A stretch of DNA of 36,340 bases, from positions 1-36,340 of the forward strand of contig DATHVR010000135.1 in the NCBI GenBank assembly GCA_035461175.1, written 5' to 3'. The stretch comes from DATHVR01 sp035461175 (GTDB taxonomy: Bacteria > Actinomycetota > Acidimicrobiia > Spongiisociales > ZC4RG35). The notes beneath the pieces were generated by a model that saw only the letters and a program-made list of their open reading frames with translations, was not told where the DNA came from and did no database searches. This document shows positions 1-9,005 of the stretch, piece after piece. Made by a program: the position numbers and the translations under genes. Numbering within the stretch: the first letter of the stretch is position 1; each line of letters opens with the position of its first letter.

Positions 1-67
1 AGTGGTTGGGGTGGGGTGATCAAGGCAGTGGTTGGGGTGGGGTGATCAAGGCAGTGGTGGGGGTGGG
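1..67. repeat. 26-bp tandem repeat, about 2.6 copies, cut by window edge
   Basis: Positions 1-26 and 27-52 are identical 26-base units, and 53-67 begins a third copy with one mismatch. The unit is G/T-rich on the plus strand with an embedded TGATCA. It lies downstream of the stop codon of the minus-strand hydrolase at 127, so it is not in that gene. The array may continue left of the window. Confidence 0.9.
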
Positions 68-126
68 AGCTGTGAGGTCGGGGACTAGGATGGCAGTCCT
101 TCCCCTGGGGTCGAAGCCGAGCGAGG

Positions 127-774
127 TCATTCCCACAACTGGCGAAAAGGGTTGGTGCGGCGCTCGCGGCCGATGTCGGTCTCGGGGCCGTGACCGGGCA
201 GCACCCGGGTGTCGTCGGGCAGGACCATGACCCGGTCCCGCATCGACCGTCCCAGGGTGGCGGTGTCGCCGCCGGGGAGGTCGGTGCGACCGATCGAGCC
301 GGCGAAGAGCTGGTCGCCCGAGAACAGGACCCCCTCCGCCTCGAGATGGAAGCAGCAGTGGCCCGGGGTGTGGCCGGGGGTGTGGAGGACATCGATCGCG
401 AGACCGGCCAGTTCGAGCAACTGGCCCTCTTTGAGGTCGACCAGGTCCTCGGGTGGGGCGAAGTCGCCCGGTGGCCGCATTCCGAAGAGGATCTGGAGTT
501 GGGCTCCCGGGTCCAGGGTGAGGAAGGCGTCGTCGGGGTGGACGTAGGCACGGGTCCCGGTGGAGGCTACGACCGCCCCCGCCCCGCCCATGTGGTCGAT
601 GTGACCGTGGGTGAGCAGCAGGGCCACCGGCGTGAGGTCGTGTTTGGCGAGCAACTCGACCACGGCGGTGGGGTCGGGTGGGGCATCCACGACGACGGCC
701 GGGCCGTGGGGCTCGGGGGCGATGACATAGGTATTGGTCTGGGTCAGCCAGAGCGGGCGACTGTCGATGATCAT
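127..774 (-). CDS. Metallo-beta-lactamase-fold hydrolase, glyoxalase II-like
   Basis: A 215-residue protein of the MBL fold, probably a cytosolic thioester hydrolase of the glyoxalase II type. Visible motifs are THGHIDHMGG (the HxHxDH metal site), HTPGHTPGH, FSGDQLF and a final LPGHGPETDIG, which together supply the usual two-zinc ligand set. The start is the ATG at 774, sharing ATGA with the stop of the upstream gene; a longer frame exists but would run deep into that gene. It is the last gene of the long minus-strand operon and occupies the place of the glyoxalase II-like gene found near rel in mycobacteria. The exact substrate cannot be read from the sequence. Confidence 0.9.
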   Translation of the reverse strand: MIIDSRPLWLTQTNTYVIAPEPHGPAVVVDAPPDPTAVVELLAKHDLTPVALLLTHGHIDHMGGAGAVVASTGTRAYVHPDDAFLTLDPGAQLQILFGMRPPGDFAPPEDLVDLKEGQLLELAGLAIDVLHTPGHTPGHCCFHLEAEGVLFSGDQLFAGSIGRTDLPGGDTATLGRSMRDRVMVLPDDTRVLPGHGPETDIGRERRTNPFRQLWE

Positions 775-2216
775 TTCTCGAGTTCGTTGCGGTAGGAGTC
801 GGCTCGTCCCCCATCGCCGGCCCGCAGGTCGGAGGTGGAGGGGACCGAGAGCACCGTAACCCTGTTGTCGAGGAAGTCGGAGAAGGCAAGCAGGGTCCCA
901 TCCGCCGAGAGGTCGAGTCCGGTGGGCTGGTTGCCACCGACGATGGCGTCGAGGATCTCCCCGGTGGTGGTGTCGATGAGGAGCACTGATCCCCACTGAG
1001 GCCCGGGCAGGTAGTAGGTCTCGGGGTTGTTGCGCCCCCGGTTGGAGACGGCGAGCACCTGCCCGTCCGGGGAAATGTCGACCGTATTGGGGAGTCGATC
1101 GGTGTCGGCGATCGACGCGACGGTGTCGGTGGTGGTATCGATGGCGAAGATCTGATCGAGGGCCATGTCGGACGCGTAGATGAGGTTCGAGCTCGGGTCG
1201 GCCACCAGGTGACGCATTGCTCCCCCGGTGTCGGCGATCACGGTTCCCTCACCTGTGGTCAGATCGATCACCTGGATGTCGCCGCTGTCGTATCCGGTGA
1301 CATAGAGGCGGGACCCGTCGGGGTCGGTGGCCAATCCACGGGGTGTGGTGACAGTCGGAATTCGTCGCACCATCTCCCCCGTGGCGAGGTCGAACTCGGA
1401 AACGTCGTTGCTGACCCAGTTGGAGGCCCACAAACGTTCCTCGTTCGGGTCGAGCAGCACCACCTTCGTCCACGATCCTCCCGTGTTCAAGGTGCGCCGG
1501 ATTTGGCGGGTGGCGACGTCGATCTCGTAGACGGAGGCGGTCTCCATCTGGCTGACCCAGGCGGTGGTGCCCGCCGAGTCGAAGATGACTTCGACCGAAC
1601 CGGCCTCGGGCAGGTCGATGGCAGCCAGCATCTCCCCGGAGCCGGGGTCATACACCTCGAGGCCGGGTCCACCCAGCAGGGTCACCCACAGCTCGGAGGC
1701 GTCGGGAGTGAACGCCACCTGCTTGGGGGCGGCGCCGGTCGTCCACACGACCCGACGGTCCACGAGTTGGTCGGGAGGGTCGAGGAACACCTCAAAGGTG
1801 CCGGCGAAGTCTGCCTCGACCGTGGTCATCTCGGTTCGGTAGCCCTCGGCGCCGACTTCTGCCTGGATCGGGCCGGTCGCCGTCACCGCCAGCGGGGACC
1901 CGCCGCTGATGGGCTCGCCGTCGGCCGGTGTCAGTGTCACGGAAGCGGAGGCCGAACTCGGATAGACCACGATCTCGACCGCTCGCGGAGCTGCGGTGGT
2001 GGTGCTGGCGGGCCTGCTGGTAGTGGTGGTGGTGTCGGCGGCTTCGCTGGAGGCCGGAGATGTCGAGGAGGTGACAGCGGTGGTGATCGTGGTGGTGGGT
2101 CCGGCCGCCTCGGCGCCGGCCGGAAGTCCGGGAGGTGATTGGTGGGCGAGCCCGAAGAATGCCAGGACACCGAGAGCGGCAAGGCACAAAGCCGCTTGTC
2201 GGGTCCCGGCGGTCAC
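771..2216 (-). CDS. Secreted or membrane-anchored PEGA-like/YVTN beta-propeller protein
   Basis: This 481-residue protein begins at a GTG that overlaps the rel stop as GTGA. Residues about 5-22 form a hydrophobic signal or anchor segment. About 38-85 is a Thr/Ser/Pro-rich linker with runs of threonine, typical of a wall-spanning stalk. About 90-150 resembles a PEGA domain (VEVGAEGYRTEM-like pattern near its end). The rest, about 155-470, consists of YVTN-type blades such as RLYVTGYDSGDIQVIDL and LYDP/IDTTTG turns. No catalytic motif is visible, so a surface binding or structural role is inferred. Its position between rel and an MBL hydrolase, with overlaps on both sides, suggests co-expression, though the functional link is unclear. 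Confidence 0.85.
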   Translation of the reverse strand: MTAGTRQAALCLAALGVLAFFGLAHQSPPGLPAGAEAAGPTTTITTAVTSSTSPASSEAADTTTTTSRPASTTTAAPRAVEIVVYPSSASASVTLTPADGEPISGGSPLAVTATGPIQAEVGAEGYRTEMTTVEADFAGTFEVFLDPPDQLVDRRVVWTTGAAPKQVAFTPDASELWVTLLGGPGLEVYDPGSGEMLAAIDLPEAGSVEVIFDSAGTTAWVSQMETASVYEIDVATRQIRRTLNTGGSWTKVVLLDPNEERLWASNWVSNDVSEFDLATGEMVRRIPTVTTPRGLATDPDGSRLYVTGYDSGDIQVIDLTTGEGTVIADTGGAMRHLVADPSSNLIYASDMALDQIFAIDTTTDTVASIADTDRLPNTVDISPDGQVLAVSNRGRNNPETYYLPGPQWGSVLLIDTTTGEILDAIVGGNQPTGLDLSADGTLLAFSDFLDNRVTVLSVPSTSDLRAGDGGRADSYRNELEK

Positions 2217-4381
2217 TGGGGCTGCGCTATCCGCCGAACTGCATAGACCCCGTCGACCCCGCGGATGTCGGCCAGCATTCGGGGCAGCTGGCTGGAGTCC
2301 GACAGTTCGACCTCGTAGCGGAGAACCGCCACCCGATCCCGCCCGGTGACTGTCGACGAGGCGGTGATGTTGCCGCCGGTGTCGGAGATGACTGCGGTCA
2401 CGTCGCGCAGGAGCAGGGTGCGGTCGAGGGCCTCGACCTGAATCCACACCGAGAATCCGGTCATGCGATCGCGTGGCCAGGCGACATCGACCATCCGCTC
2501 GGCCTGCTCGCGCAGGGCCCCGATGTTGGGACAGTCGCTGCGATGGACCGAGACCCCGCGTCCCACGGTCACGAAGCCCTCGATCCGGTCCCCGGGCACC
2601 GGGGCACAGCATCGGGCAAGATGAACCAACATGTCGTCGAGACCCTCGACGATCACGTCGGGGCTGTCCTGATCCGGGCGGCGCTCCCGTGTGACGAATG
2701 GTGCCTGGGCGCCATCGCCTTCCGGCGTCTCTATCCGGCGGGCACGGGCCGCCACCGCCGACCCCGACAGGGAACCGTCCCCGACCTTGATGAAGACGGT
2801 CTCAACGTCGCGGAACCCGAGTTCTTCCGCGGCCTGGCCGAGCAGCCGGTCCCGTTCGGGTTGAGGGAGACCGGGGAATTCTCGTCCCATGGCGGCCAGC
2901 GTTTCTTCCCGGCCGTCGGTGAGGGCCTGGTCGCGCCGCTCCTTCAAGAACCACTGCTTGATCTTGGATCGTGCCCGGGAGGTGCGGACGAAGGTGAGCC
3001 AGTCGCGACTCGGACCGCTGTCGCGCCGGGCCGTGATGATCTCCACGATGTCGCCCGACGTGAGTCGGGTCGACAGGGGAAGCAGGCGTCCGTTGATGCG
3101 GGCGCCGACACAACGGTGGCCAACTTCGGTGTGGACCGCATAGGCGAAGTCGACGGCAGTGGCCCCGGCCGGGAGGGTCTTGACATCGCCGGCGGGCGTG
3201 AGCACGAACACCTCGTCCTGGTAGAGATCGAGCTTGAGATTGGTGAGGAACTCGGAGGGGTCCTCCTCCTCCAGGTCCCCCACCTCGATCCATGCCTGCC
3301 GGGTGGCCTCGCCGCCTTCCTTGTAGCGCCAGTGGGCGGCGATGCCGGACTCGGCGCGTCGGTGCATCTCCTCGGTCCGGAGCTGGACTTCGAGGGGCTT
3401 GCCGTCGGGGCCGATCACGGTGGTGTGGAGGCTCTGGTACAGGTTGAGCTTGGGCATCGCCACGTAGTCCTTGAACCGGCCGGAGATGGGAACCCAGTGG
3501 CTGTGGATCAGCCCGAGAGCGGCGTAGCAATCCCGGGTGGAGCCGACGATGATCCGGATCCCGATCAGGTCGTGGATCTCCTCGAAGGGACGGTCCTCTT
3601 CGACCATCTTGCGATAGATCGAGTAGTGGTGCTTGGGCCGCCCGGTCACCTGGGCCGAGATTCCCGCCTCGGTGAGGACCCCCTCCACCTCGGCGATCAT
3701 CTTCTCGATGAAGACGCTGCGTTCCACCCCCCGCTCGTCCAGCTTTCCCTCGATCTCGGCGAAGGGGCCCGGATGGAGGATGGCGAAAGACCGATCCTCG
3801 AGTTCGTGTTTGATCTCCTGGACACCGAGACGGTGGGCGAGCGGGGCGTAGATGTCGATCGTCTCCCGCGCCACCCGGCGCTGCTTCTCCTCGCGGAGGC
3901 TGGAGACGGTGCGCATGTTGTGGAGCCGGTCTACCAGCTTGATGAGAAGCACCCGGACGTCCTGGGCCATCGCCACCACCATCTTGCGGATCGTGGCGGC
4001 CTGGGCCTCCTCCACCGAGGAGTACTCGATGCGGTCGAGCTTGGTGACGCCGTCGATCAGGGCGGCGATCTCGGGTCCGAACTCGATGACGATCTGCTCG
4101 AGGGTGACGGTGGTGTCCTCCACCGTGTCGTGGAGGAGGGCGGCGGCGACTGTGGCGGCATCGAGACCGTAGTGAGCCAGATGCCAGGCGATCGCCAGCG
4201 GGTGGGTGATGTAGGGATGGCCCGTCTTGCGCAGCTGACCGGCGTGGGCCCGGTCGGCCAGCTGGTAGGCGCGCCGGAGCAGGTCGACGTCGCCCTCGGG
4301 GTGGTGGGTCAGGAAGGCTTCCACCACGTTGTCGAACGTGGCGGGGGCAGGATCGACGTCAGTCGTATACGAGGAGGGCAT
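2213..4381 (-). CDS. rel: Bifunctional (p)ppGpp synthetase/hydrolase, RelA/SpoT family
   Basis: This 722-residue protein has the full long-RSH layout. The N-terminal HD hydrolase domain contains LLHDTVEDT (about residue 85), so the hydrolase site looks intact. The synthetase domain has RPKHHYSIYRKM and RFKDYVAMPKLNLYQSLHTT. A TGS domain starts near residue 390 (FVLTPAGDVKTLPAGATAVD), and a C-terminal zinc-finger/ACT region includes LARCCAPVPGD. It makes and degrades the stringent-response alarmone from ATP and GTP/GDP. The ATG at 4381 lies inside the end of apt (23-base overlap), the usual apt-rel pairing of actinobacteria. The next gene starts at its stop as GTGA. Confidence 0.97.
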   Translation of the reverse strand: MPSSYTTDVDPAPATFDNVVEAFLTHHPEGDVDLLRRAYQLADRAHAGQLRKTGHPYITHPLAIAWHLAHYGLDAATVAAALLHDTVEDTTVTLEQIVIEFGPEIAALIDGVTKLDRIEYSSVEEAQAATIRKMVVAMAQDVRVLLIKLVDRLHNMRTVSSLREEKQRRVARETIDIYAPLAHRLGVQEIKHELEDRSFAILHPGPFAEIEGKLDERGVERSVFIEKMIAEVEGVLTEAGISAQVTGRPKHHYSIYRKMVEEDRPFEEIHDLIGIRIIVGSTRDCYAALGLIHSHWVPISGRFKDYVAMPKLNLYQSLHTTVIGPDGKPLEVQLRTEEMHRRAESGIAAHWRYKEGGEATRQAWIEVGDLEEEDPSEFLTNLKLDLYQDEVFVLTPAGDVKTLPAGATAVDFAYAVHTEVGHRCVGARINGRLLPLSTRLTSGDIVEIITARRDSGPSRDWLTFVRTSRARSKIKQWFLKERRDQALTDGREETLAAMGREFPGLPQPERDRLLGQAAEELGFRDVETVFIKVGDGSLSGSAVAARARRIETPEGDGAQAPFVTRERRPDQDSPDVIVEGLDDMLVHLARCCAPVPGDRIEGFVTVGRGVSVHRSDCPNIGALREQAERMVDVAWPRDRMTGFSVWIQVEALDRTLLLRDVTAVISDTGGNITASSTVTGRDRVAVLRYEVELSDSSQLPRMLADIRGVDGVYAVRRIAQPQ

Positions 4382-4877
4382 GGTAAGGCACCTCCGGAAG
4401 GTGGGACTTGCCGTTGAGGAAGGCCAGCTCGATGAACACAGACAGGCCCGCCACCTCCGCTCCGATGGTGTCGATCAGCCGGATGGCGGCGGCGGCGGTT
4501 CCGCCGGTGGCGATGACATCGTCGACGATCAGGACCCGGTCTCCATTTCCGGCCGCGTCGACGTGGATCTCGAGGCGGTCGGTGCCGTATTCGAGGGTGT
4601 ACTCCTCGGTGACGGTGTCGTAGGGGAGCTTGCCGGGCTTGCGGATGGGGATGAAGCCGGCGCCGAGCTCGACGGCGATGGGGGCGGCCAGGGTGAAGCC
4701 GCGCGCCTCGATGCCGGCCACCTGGGTGATCCCGGAGTCGCGGAAGGGTTCGGCCAGGTGGCCGATCAGGTCCGAGAAGGCCCCGGCGTGGGAGAAGATC
4801 GGGGTGATGTCCTTGAAGACCACTCCCGGTTCCGGGAAGTCGGCGATGTCACGGATCAGAGTGCTGAATGGCTCCAC
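4359..4877 (-). CDS. apt: Adenine phosphoribosyltransferase
   Basis: This 172-residue type I phosphoribosyltransferase converts adenine and PRPP to AMP. The PRPP loop is VLIVDDVIATGGTA; the APT hallmark FPEPGVVFKDITPI near the N-terminus and GIEARGF, a typical APT segment, are also present. The start is a GTG at 4877 with no clear Shine-Dalgarno sequence, 36 bases after the yajC stop, and the 3' end overlaps rel. In most actinobacteria secD and secF separate yajC from apt; here they are missing. Confidence 0.96.
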   Translation of the reverse strand: MEPFSTLIRDIADFPEPGVVFKDITPIFSHAGAFSDLIGHLAEPFRDSGITQVAGIEARGFTLAAPIAVELGAGFIPIRKPGKLPYDTVTEEYTLEYGTDRLEIHVDAAGNGDRVLIVDDVIATGGTAAAAIRLIDTIGAEVAGLSVFIELAFLNGKSHLPEVPYHALLVYD

Positions 4878-4913
4878 CGAGCCAGTTTACGTCGGCCCAC
4901 CGGCCATCTCGTG

Positions 4914-5231
4914 TTACTCGGAGTCCGGTTCGGCCACCTCGGGTCCGACCCGGGAGGCCACGGCTCGCCGGCTGATCCGGAGCTGGCCCTGCTCGACGTC
5001 GAGCACCACGTCGTCGGCATCGAGGCGGATCACCCGCCCCTTGATGCCGCCGATGGTCTGGATCTCGTCGCCGAGCTGGAGTGAGGAGGAGAGCTCCTGC
5101 TGCTGGCGGACCCGGTTGCGCTGGGGCCGGATGATGAGAAACCAGAACACGGCCGCCATCAGGGCCAGGAAGATGAGGGAGCCGTAGCCACCGCCGGTGG
5201 TGGTCTCTTGGGCTAGGACGACAGGGATCAC
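4914..5231 (-). CDS. yajC: Preprotein translocase accessory subunit YajC
   Basis: A 105-residue protein with one N-terminal membrane segment (about residues 17-34, ending in WFLIIRPQ), followed by the family signature IRPQRNRVRQQQE and a basic and then acidic cytosolic tail with LGDEIQTIGGIKG. YajC associates with SecDF and SecYEG at the membrane. It lies between tgt and apt in the conserved order, but the secD and secF genes that normally follow are not here, so its partners must be encoded elsewhere or be absent. Confidence 0.95.
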   Translation of the reverse strand: MIPVVLAQETTTGGGYGSLIFLALMAAVFWFLIIRPQRNRVRQQQELSSSLQLGDEIQTIGGIKGRVIRLDADDVVLDVEQGQLRISRRAVASRVGPEVAEPDSE

Positions 5232-5284
5232 GTTTTCCTCTCGAAGCTTTGGGACAGCCCGAGATTAGGAGGGCCGGGGACGGC

Positions 5285-6397
5285 TCACCAACCTCCGGCC
5301 CGGCGCCGCTCGGATACCGCCTGGCGGTAGTCGTCGAAGCGGCCGGCGTCGATCGACTCCCGCGCCGCGGCCAGGAATCCGAGGGTATAGGTGAGGTTGT
5401 GGATGGTCAGGGCCCGATGAACCGACAGTTCCCGGGTAGCGAGAAGATGACGCAGGTAGGCCCGGCTGTGGGTCGAGCAGGTGAGGCAGGGACATTCGGA
5501 GTGGAGGGGGGCCGGGTCGGCGGCGAATTCGGCCCGCCGCAGGTTGTAGTCGCCGTCGGCGGTGAGAACCCGGCCGTGGCGGGCGAGTCGGGTGGGCCAG
5601 ACACAGTCGAAGAGGTCGCAGCCGCGGGCGATGGCGTCGAGCACCCCCTCGGTGTCGCCCAGTCCCATCACATACCGCACCCGGTCGGGAGGGAGGGCGG
5701 GCACCGAGGCCTCGAGGGCCTGGTTGCGCTCCTCGGGGCTCTCGCCCACGGAGAGGCCGCCGATGCCGAATCCGGGGAAGCCGAGCGCCGCGGTCCGGGC
5801 CGCCGACTCGGATCGCAACTCCGGGTCGACACCCCCCTGGACGATCCCGAACAGAGCCTGGTCCTCCCGGTCGTGGACGGCCAGGGCCCTTTCCTCCCAG
5901 CGCAATGTCCGCTCCATCGCGGCCCGAATCTCTTCTCGCGGCGCCGGCAGGGCGAGACACACGTCGAGAGCCATGGCGATGTCGGGCCCCAGGAGTTGCT
6001 GGACCTCGATGGCATGCTCGGGGGTGAGGTGAACGGTCGAGCCGTCGTAGGTCGACTTGAACACGGCTCCTTCCTCGCCGATGCGGGGCTCGAGCGACAG
6101 GATCTGATAGCCGCCGGAGTCGGTGAGGATCGGACCTTCCCATGCCATGAAGCCGTGTAGTCCCCCGAGGGCGGCGACCCGCTCGGCCCCGGGGCGCAGT
6201 ATGAGGTGGTAGGTGTTGGCGAGAACGATCTCGGCGCCGGTCGCCCTCAGATCATGGACGTCGACGGCCCGCACCGCCGCCCGGGTGCCCACGGGCATGA
6301 AGGCCGGGGTCGCCACGGTCCCGTGGGTGAGGGTGAGGGTGCCGGTTCGGGCGGACCCGTCCTGGCCGGAGCCGGTCCAGGAGGCGGCGTGGGTCAC
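5285..6397 (-). CDS. tgt: tRNA-guanine transglycosylase (queuine/preQ1)
   Basis: This enzyme exchanges guanine 34 in GUN-anticodon tRNAs for a 7-deazaguanine during queuosine synthesis. The 370-residue length fits bacterial Tgt. ILTDSGGYQILSL carries the substrate-binding Asp, FGIVQGGVDPELR and GIGGLSVGES line the pocket, FDCVWPTRLARHG holds the nucleophile region, and the C-terminal CPCLTC plus a later His forms the zinc site. I chose the GTG at 6397, which overlaps the queA stop as GTGA, over a longer frame reaching into queA. The direct coupling to queA supports one pathway. Confidence 0.96.
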   Translation of the reverse strand: MTHAASWTGSGQDGSARTGTLTLTHGTVATPAFMPVGTRAAVRAVDVHDLRATGAEIVLANTYHLILRPGAERVAALGGLHGFMAWEGPILTDSGGYQILSLEPRIGEEGAVFKSTYDGSTVHLTPEHAIEVQQLLGPDIAMALDVCLALPAPREEIRAAMERTLRWEERALAVHDREDQALFGIVQGGVDPELRSESAARTAALGFPGFGIGGLSVGESPEERNQALEASVPALPPDRVRYVMGLGDTEGVLDAIARGCDLFDCVWPTRLARHGRVLTADGDYNLRRAEFAADPAPLHSECPCLTCSTHSRAYLRHLLATRELSVHRALTIHNLTYTLGFLAAARESIDAGRFDDYRQAVSERRRAGGW

Positions 6398-7416
6398 GGC
6401 GACCTCCGGTCGAAACGATCGGCGAGCATGGCGTCCCCGAAGCTGAGGAACCGGTATCCCCGCTCCAATGCGGTCGTGTAGACGTCCCGCCACTCCGGTC
6501 CGAGGAAGGCGGCCACCATCACCACCAGGCTCGACCGGGGTAGATGGAAATTAGTGATCAGGCGATCGACCACCGAGAAGCGGTGACCGGGAGTGATGAA
6601 CAGCGAAGTCTCCCCCTCCCCCGGCTCCACCCCGGGTCCCAGGGCCCGGCTTTCGAGGGTCCTGACCACCGTGGTTCCGATCGCCACCACCGACCCGCCC
6701 CGTCGCCGGGCCGATTCGATGGCGACGGCGGTGGCCTCGGGCACCGAGATGCGCTCCGGGTGCATCTCGTGATCGCGGATCAGCTCGGCGGTGATGGGGC
6801 GGAAGGTCCCCAGCCCCACCTGAAGCTCGACTCGGGCCATCTCGATGGAGCGGTGGCCTAACTCTTCCAGCAACCGAGGAGTCACGTGGAGGCCGGCGGT
6901 GGGGGCGGCGGCCGAACCGGTACGGGCGGCATACACCGTCTGATAGCGGTCGGGGTCGGCGAGGGTGGTGGTGATGTAGGGGGGAAGCGGAGCCTCGCCC
7001 GCCGCCTCGATCGCGTCCTCGACGTCACCCGGGGCGGTGAGGGCGAGATGGACGCGTCCTTCCATCGGGGAAGTGAGAATCTCGGCGGTGATGGGACCGA
7101 GCCGGATCACGTCCCCGGGCCGGAGGCGGCGGGCGGGCCGCACCAGCGCCTCCCAGCGGCCATCGGCGGTGCGGTCGAGGAGCAGCACTTCGATTCTGGC
7201 CCCGGTCTCCGCCTTTTCCCCGAAGAGGCGAGCGGCCCGCACCCTTGTGTCGTTGACGACCACCAGGTCTCCCGGGTCGAGCAGCCGGGGCAGGTCGCGG
7301 AAGTGGTGATCCTGCATTCCCGCCACGACCAGCAACCGGGCCGCGTCGCGGGGCTCGATCGGAGTCTGGGCGATCGCCGTCTCCGGCAGCGGATAATCGA
7401 ACTCGGAGCTCCTCAC
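6394..7416 (-). CDS. queA: S-adenosylmethionine:tRNA ribosyltransferase-isomerase
   Basis: QueA transfers the ribosyl part of SAM to 7-deazaguanine in tRNA, the step after Tgt in queuosine synthesis. This 340-residue protein starts VRSSEFDYPLPETAIAQTP, a typical QueA N-terminus, and has the conserved segments DLVVVNDTRV, TAGLHVTPRLLEEL, GLGTFRPI and ITNFHLPRSSL. The GTG at 7416 is preferred; an upstream extension would overlap ruvB. It follows ruvB by 7 bases and overlaps tgt by 4. Confidence 0.96.
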   Translation of the reverse strand: MRSSEFDYPLPETAIAQTPIEPRDAARLLVVAGMQDHHFRDLPRLLDPGDLVVVNDTRVRAARLFGEKAETGARIEVLLLDRTADGRWEALVRPARRLRPGDVIRLGPITAEILTSPMEGRVHLALTAPGDVEDAIEAAGEAPLPPYITTTLADPDRYQTVYAARTGSAAAPTAGLHVTPRLLEELGHRSIEMARVELQVGLGTFRPITAELIRDHEMHPERISVPEATAVAIESARRRGGSVVAIGTTVVRTLESRALGPGVEPGEGETSLFITPGHRFSVVDRLITNFHLPRSSLVVMVAAFLGPEWRDVYTTALERGYRFLSFGDAMLADRFDRRSP

Positions 7417-7423
7417 GTCGCGC

Positions 7424-8434
7424 TCAGAGAAGCGTGGCCTGGCCGCCGCTGTTCTCGATGCCGAGGTGGCGGTAAGCGGTGTCGGTGGCGATACGGCCCC
7501 GGGGGGTGCGCTGGATGAGGCCGATCTGGAGCAGGAAGGGCTCGTAGGCATCCTCCACCGTCTCCGGCTCTTCCCCTACGGCGATGGCCAGGGTTCCCAG
7601 GCCCACCGGGCCGCCCCCGAACTTGAGGATGATCGCTTCGATGATGGCCCGGTCGACCTTGTCCAGGCCGAGTTCGTCGACCTCGAAGATCACGAGCGCC
7701 CGGGAGGCGACCTCGGTGTCGACATGGCCTTCGGCGCGGGCAACGGCGTAGTCGCGGACCCGAGCCAGAAGCCGGTTGGCGATGCGGGGGGTGGAACGGC
7801 TCCGGCGGGCGATCTCGAAGGCGGCGGTGTCTTCGATGTCGACGCCCAGAATTCCCGCCGAGCGGGTCACGATCGTGGCCAGTTCCGGGTCGGTGTAGTA
7901 GTCCAGCTTCTCCTCGATCCCGAACCGGTCCCGCAGCGGAGCAGTCACGGTGCCCTTGCGGGTGGTGGCTCCGATCAGGGTGAATCGGGGTAGGTCGAGG
8001 CGAATCGACTGCGCGGTGGGGCCTTTGCCGAGGACGATGTCGATGGCGAAGTCCTCCATGGCCGAATAGAGGACCTCTTCGACGGTGCGGGGGAGCCGGT
8101 GGATCTCGTCGATGAAGAAGACGTCGCCCTCTTCCAGGTTCGACAGGATGGCGGCCAGGTCGCCCGGTCGCTCCAGCGCCGGTCCCGAAGTGAGCCGCAG
8201 GTCGGTCCCCATCTCGGTGGCCACGATCCCAGCCAGGGTGGTCTTCCCGAGCCCGGGAGGGCCCGAGAGGAGGATGTGGTCGAGGGATCGAGCCTGGCTG
8301 CGGGCGGCATCGATCGAAATCCAGAGCCGTTCCTTGACCTTCTCCTGGCCGACGAACTCGTCGAGACGATGCGGTCGGAGCGTGATCTCGACCTCGTCGT
8401 CCACCGCCGGGCTGAGAAGGCTGTCGTCACGCAT
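7424..8434 (-). CDS. ruvB: Holliday junction branch-migration helicase RuvB
   Basis: A 336-residue AAA+ motor that drives branch migration with RuvA. Walker A is GPPGLGKTTLA, Walker B is VFFIDEIHRL, sensor 1 is TLIGATTRKG and the arginine-finger region is LRDRFGI. The C-terminal winged helix contains GLIQRTPRGR. The length is standard. Its ATG lies inside the end of ruvA (8-base overlap), giving a ruvC-ruvA-ruvB order with tight coupling. Confidence 0.98.
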   Translation of the reverse strand: MRDDSLLSPAVDDEVEITLRPHRLDEFVGQEKVKERLWISIDAARSQARSLDHILLSGPPGLGKTTLAGIVATEMGTDLRLTSGPALERPGDLAAILSNLEEGDVFFIDEIHRLPRTVEEVLYSAMEDFAIDIVLGKGPTAQSIRLDLPRFTLIGATTRKGTVTAPLRDRFGIEEKLDYYTDPELATIVTRSAGILGVDIEDTAAFEIARRSRSTPRIANRLLARVRDYAVARAEGHVDTEVASRALVIFEVDELGLDKVDRAIIEAIILKFGGGPVGLGTLAIAVGEEPETVEDAYEPFLLQIGLIQRTPRGRIATDTAYRHLGIENSGGQATLL

Positions 8435-9005
8435 GGCGCTGCTTGCCGAGCATCTTGAGGGCCGTCTTGATCTGGGCGGGGAGCGGGTCGGACTCGTCGA
8501 GGTCGGCTACGACCTCGTTGATCTCATCGGGCCGATAGCCGAGCTGCTCCAGGGCCTGGCGGACGCGAGCCGGGCCGCTGCCCTCCACCACCTCGGCCTC
8601 TGCGTCGGCCAGCTTGGGGCGTAGCTCGAGGATGATCTTCTGGGCGGAGCGCTTCCCCACCCCGGGGGCGGTGGACAGCGCTCCCACGTCCTCGGTGGCG
8701 ATCGCCCTGCGCAACTGATCGGCCCGCAGCGTGGCCATGAGAGCCAGCGCCACCCGGGGCCCGACCCCGCTTGCCGAGATCAGGATCCGGAACAGGTCCC
8801 GGTCGGGGGCGGAGGTGAACCCGTAAAGGCTCATGTCGTCCTCGCGGACCTGGAGATGGGTGTGGACCACCACCTCCTCGCCCACGTCGGGCAGTTCGGC
8901 GAGCGAGTGCGGAGTCATCGCCACCTCGTAGCCGACCCCGCCGACGTCGAGAACGACGCTGGTGGGACCGAGGGAGGCCAGGACACCGCGCAGTCGGGAG
9001 ATCAT
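8427..9005 (-). CDS. ruvA: Holliday junction DNA-binding protein RuvA
   Basis: A 192-residue protein that binds four-way junctions as a tetramer and loads RuvB. The N-terminal OB fold begins MISRLRGVLASLGP. Two helix-hairpin-helix elements follow (ISASGVGPRVALALM and TAPGVGKRSAQKIILEL), and the C-terminal domain that contacts RuvB ends LKMLGKQRHA. The ATG at 9005 overlaps the ruvC stop as ATGA. Confidence 0.97.
   Translation of the reverse strand: MISRLRGVLASLGPTSVVLDVGGVGYEVAMTPHSLAELPDVGEEVVVHTHLQVREDDMSLYGFTSAPDRDLFRILISASGVGPRVALALMATLRADQLRRAIATEDVGALSTAPGVGKRSAQKIILELRPKLADAEAEVVEGSGPARVRQALEQLGYRPDEINEVVADLDESDPLPAQIKTALKMLGKQRHA

Noticed and set aside
2135..4417. 760-residue open frame on the plus strand opposite rel
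   Set aside because: It mirrors rel almost exactly and has no domain; a GC-rich shadow frame.
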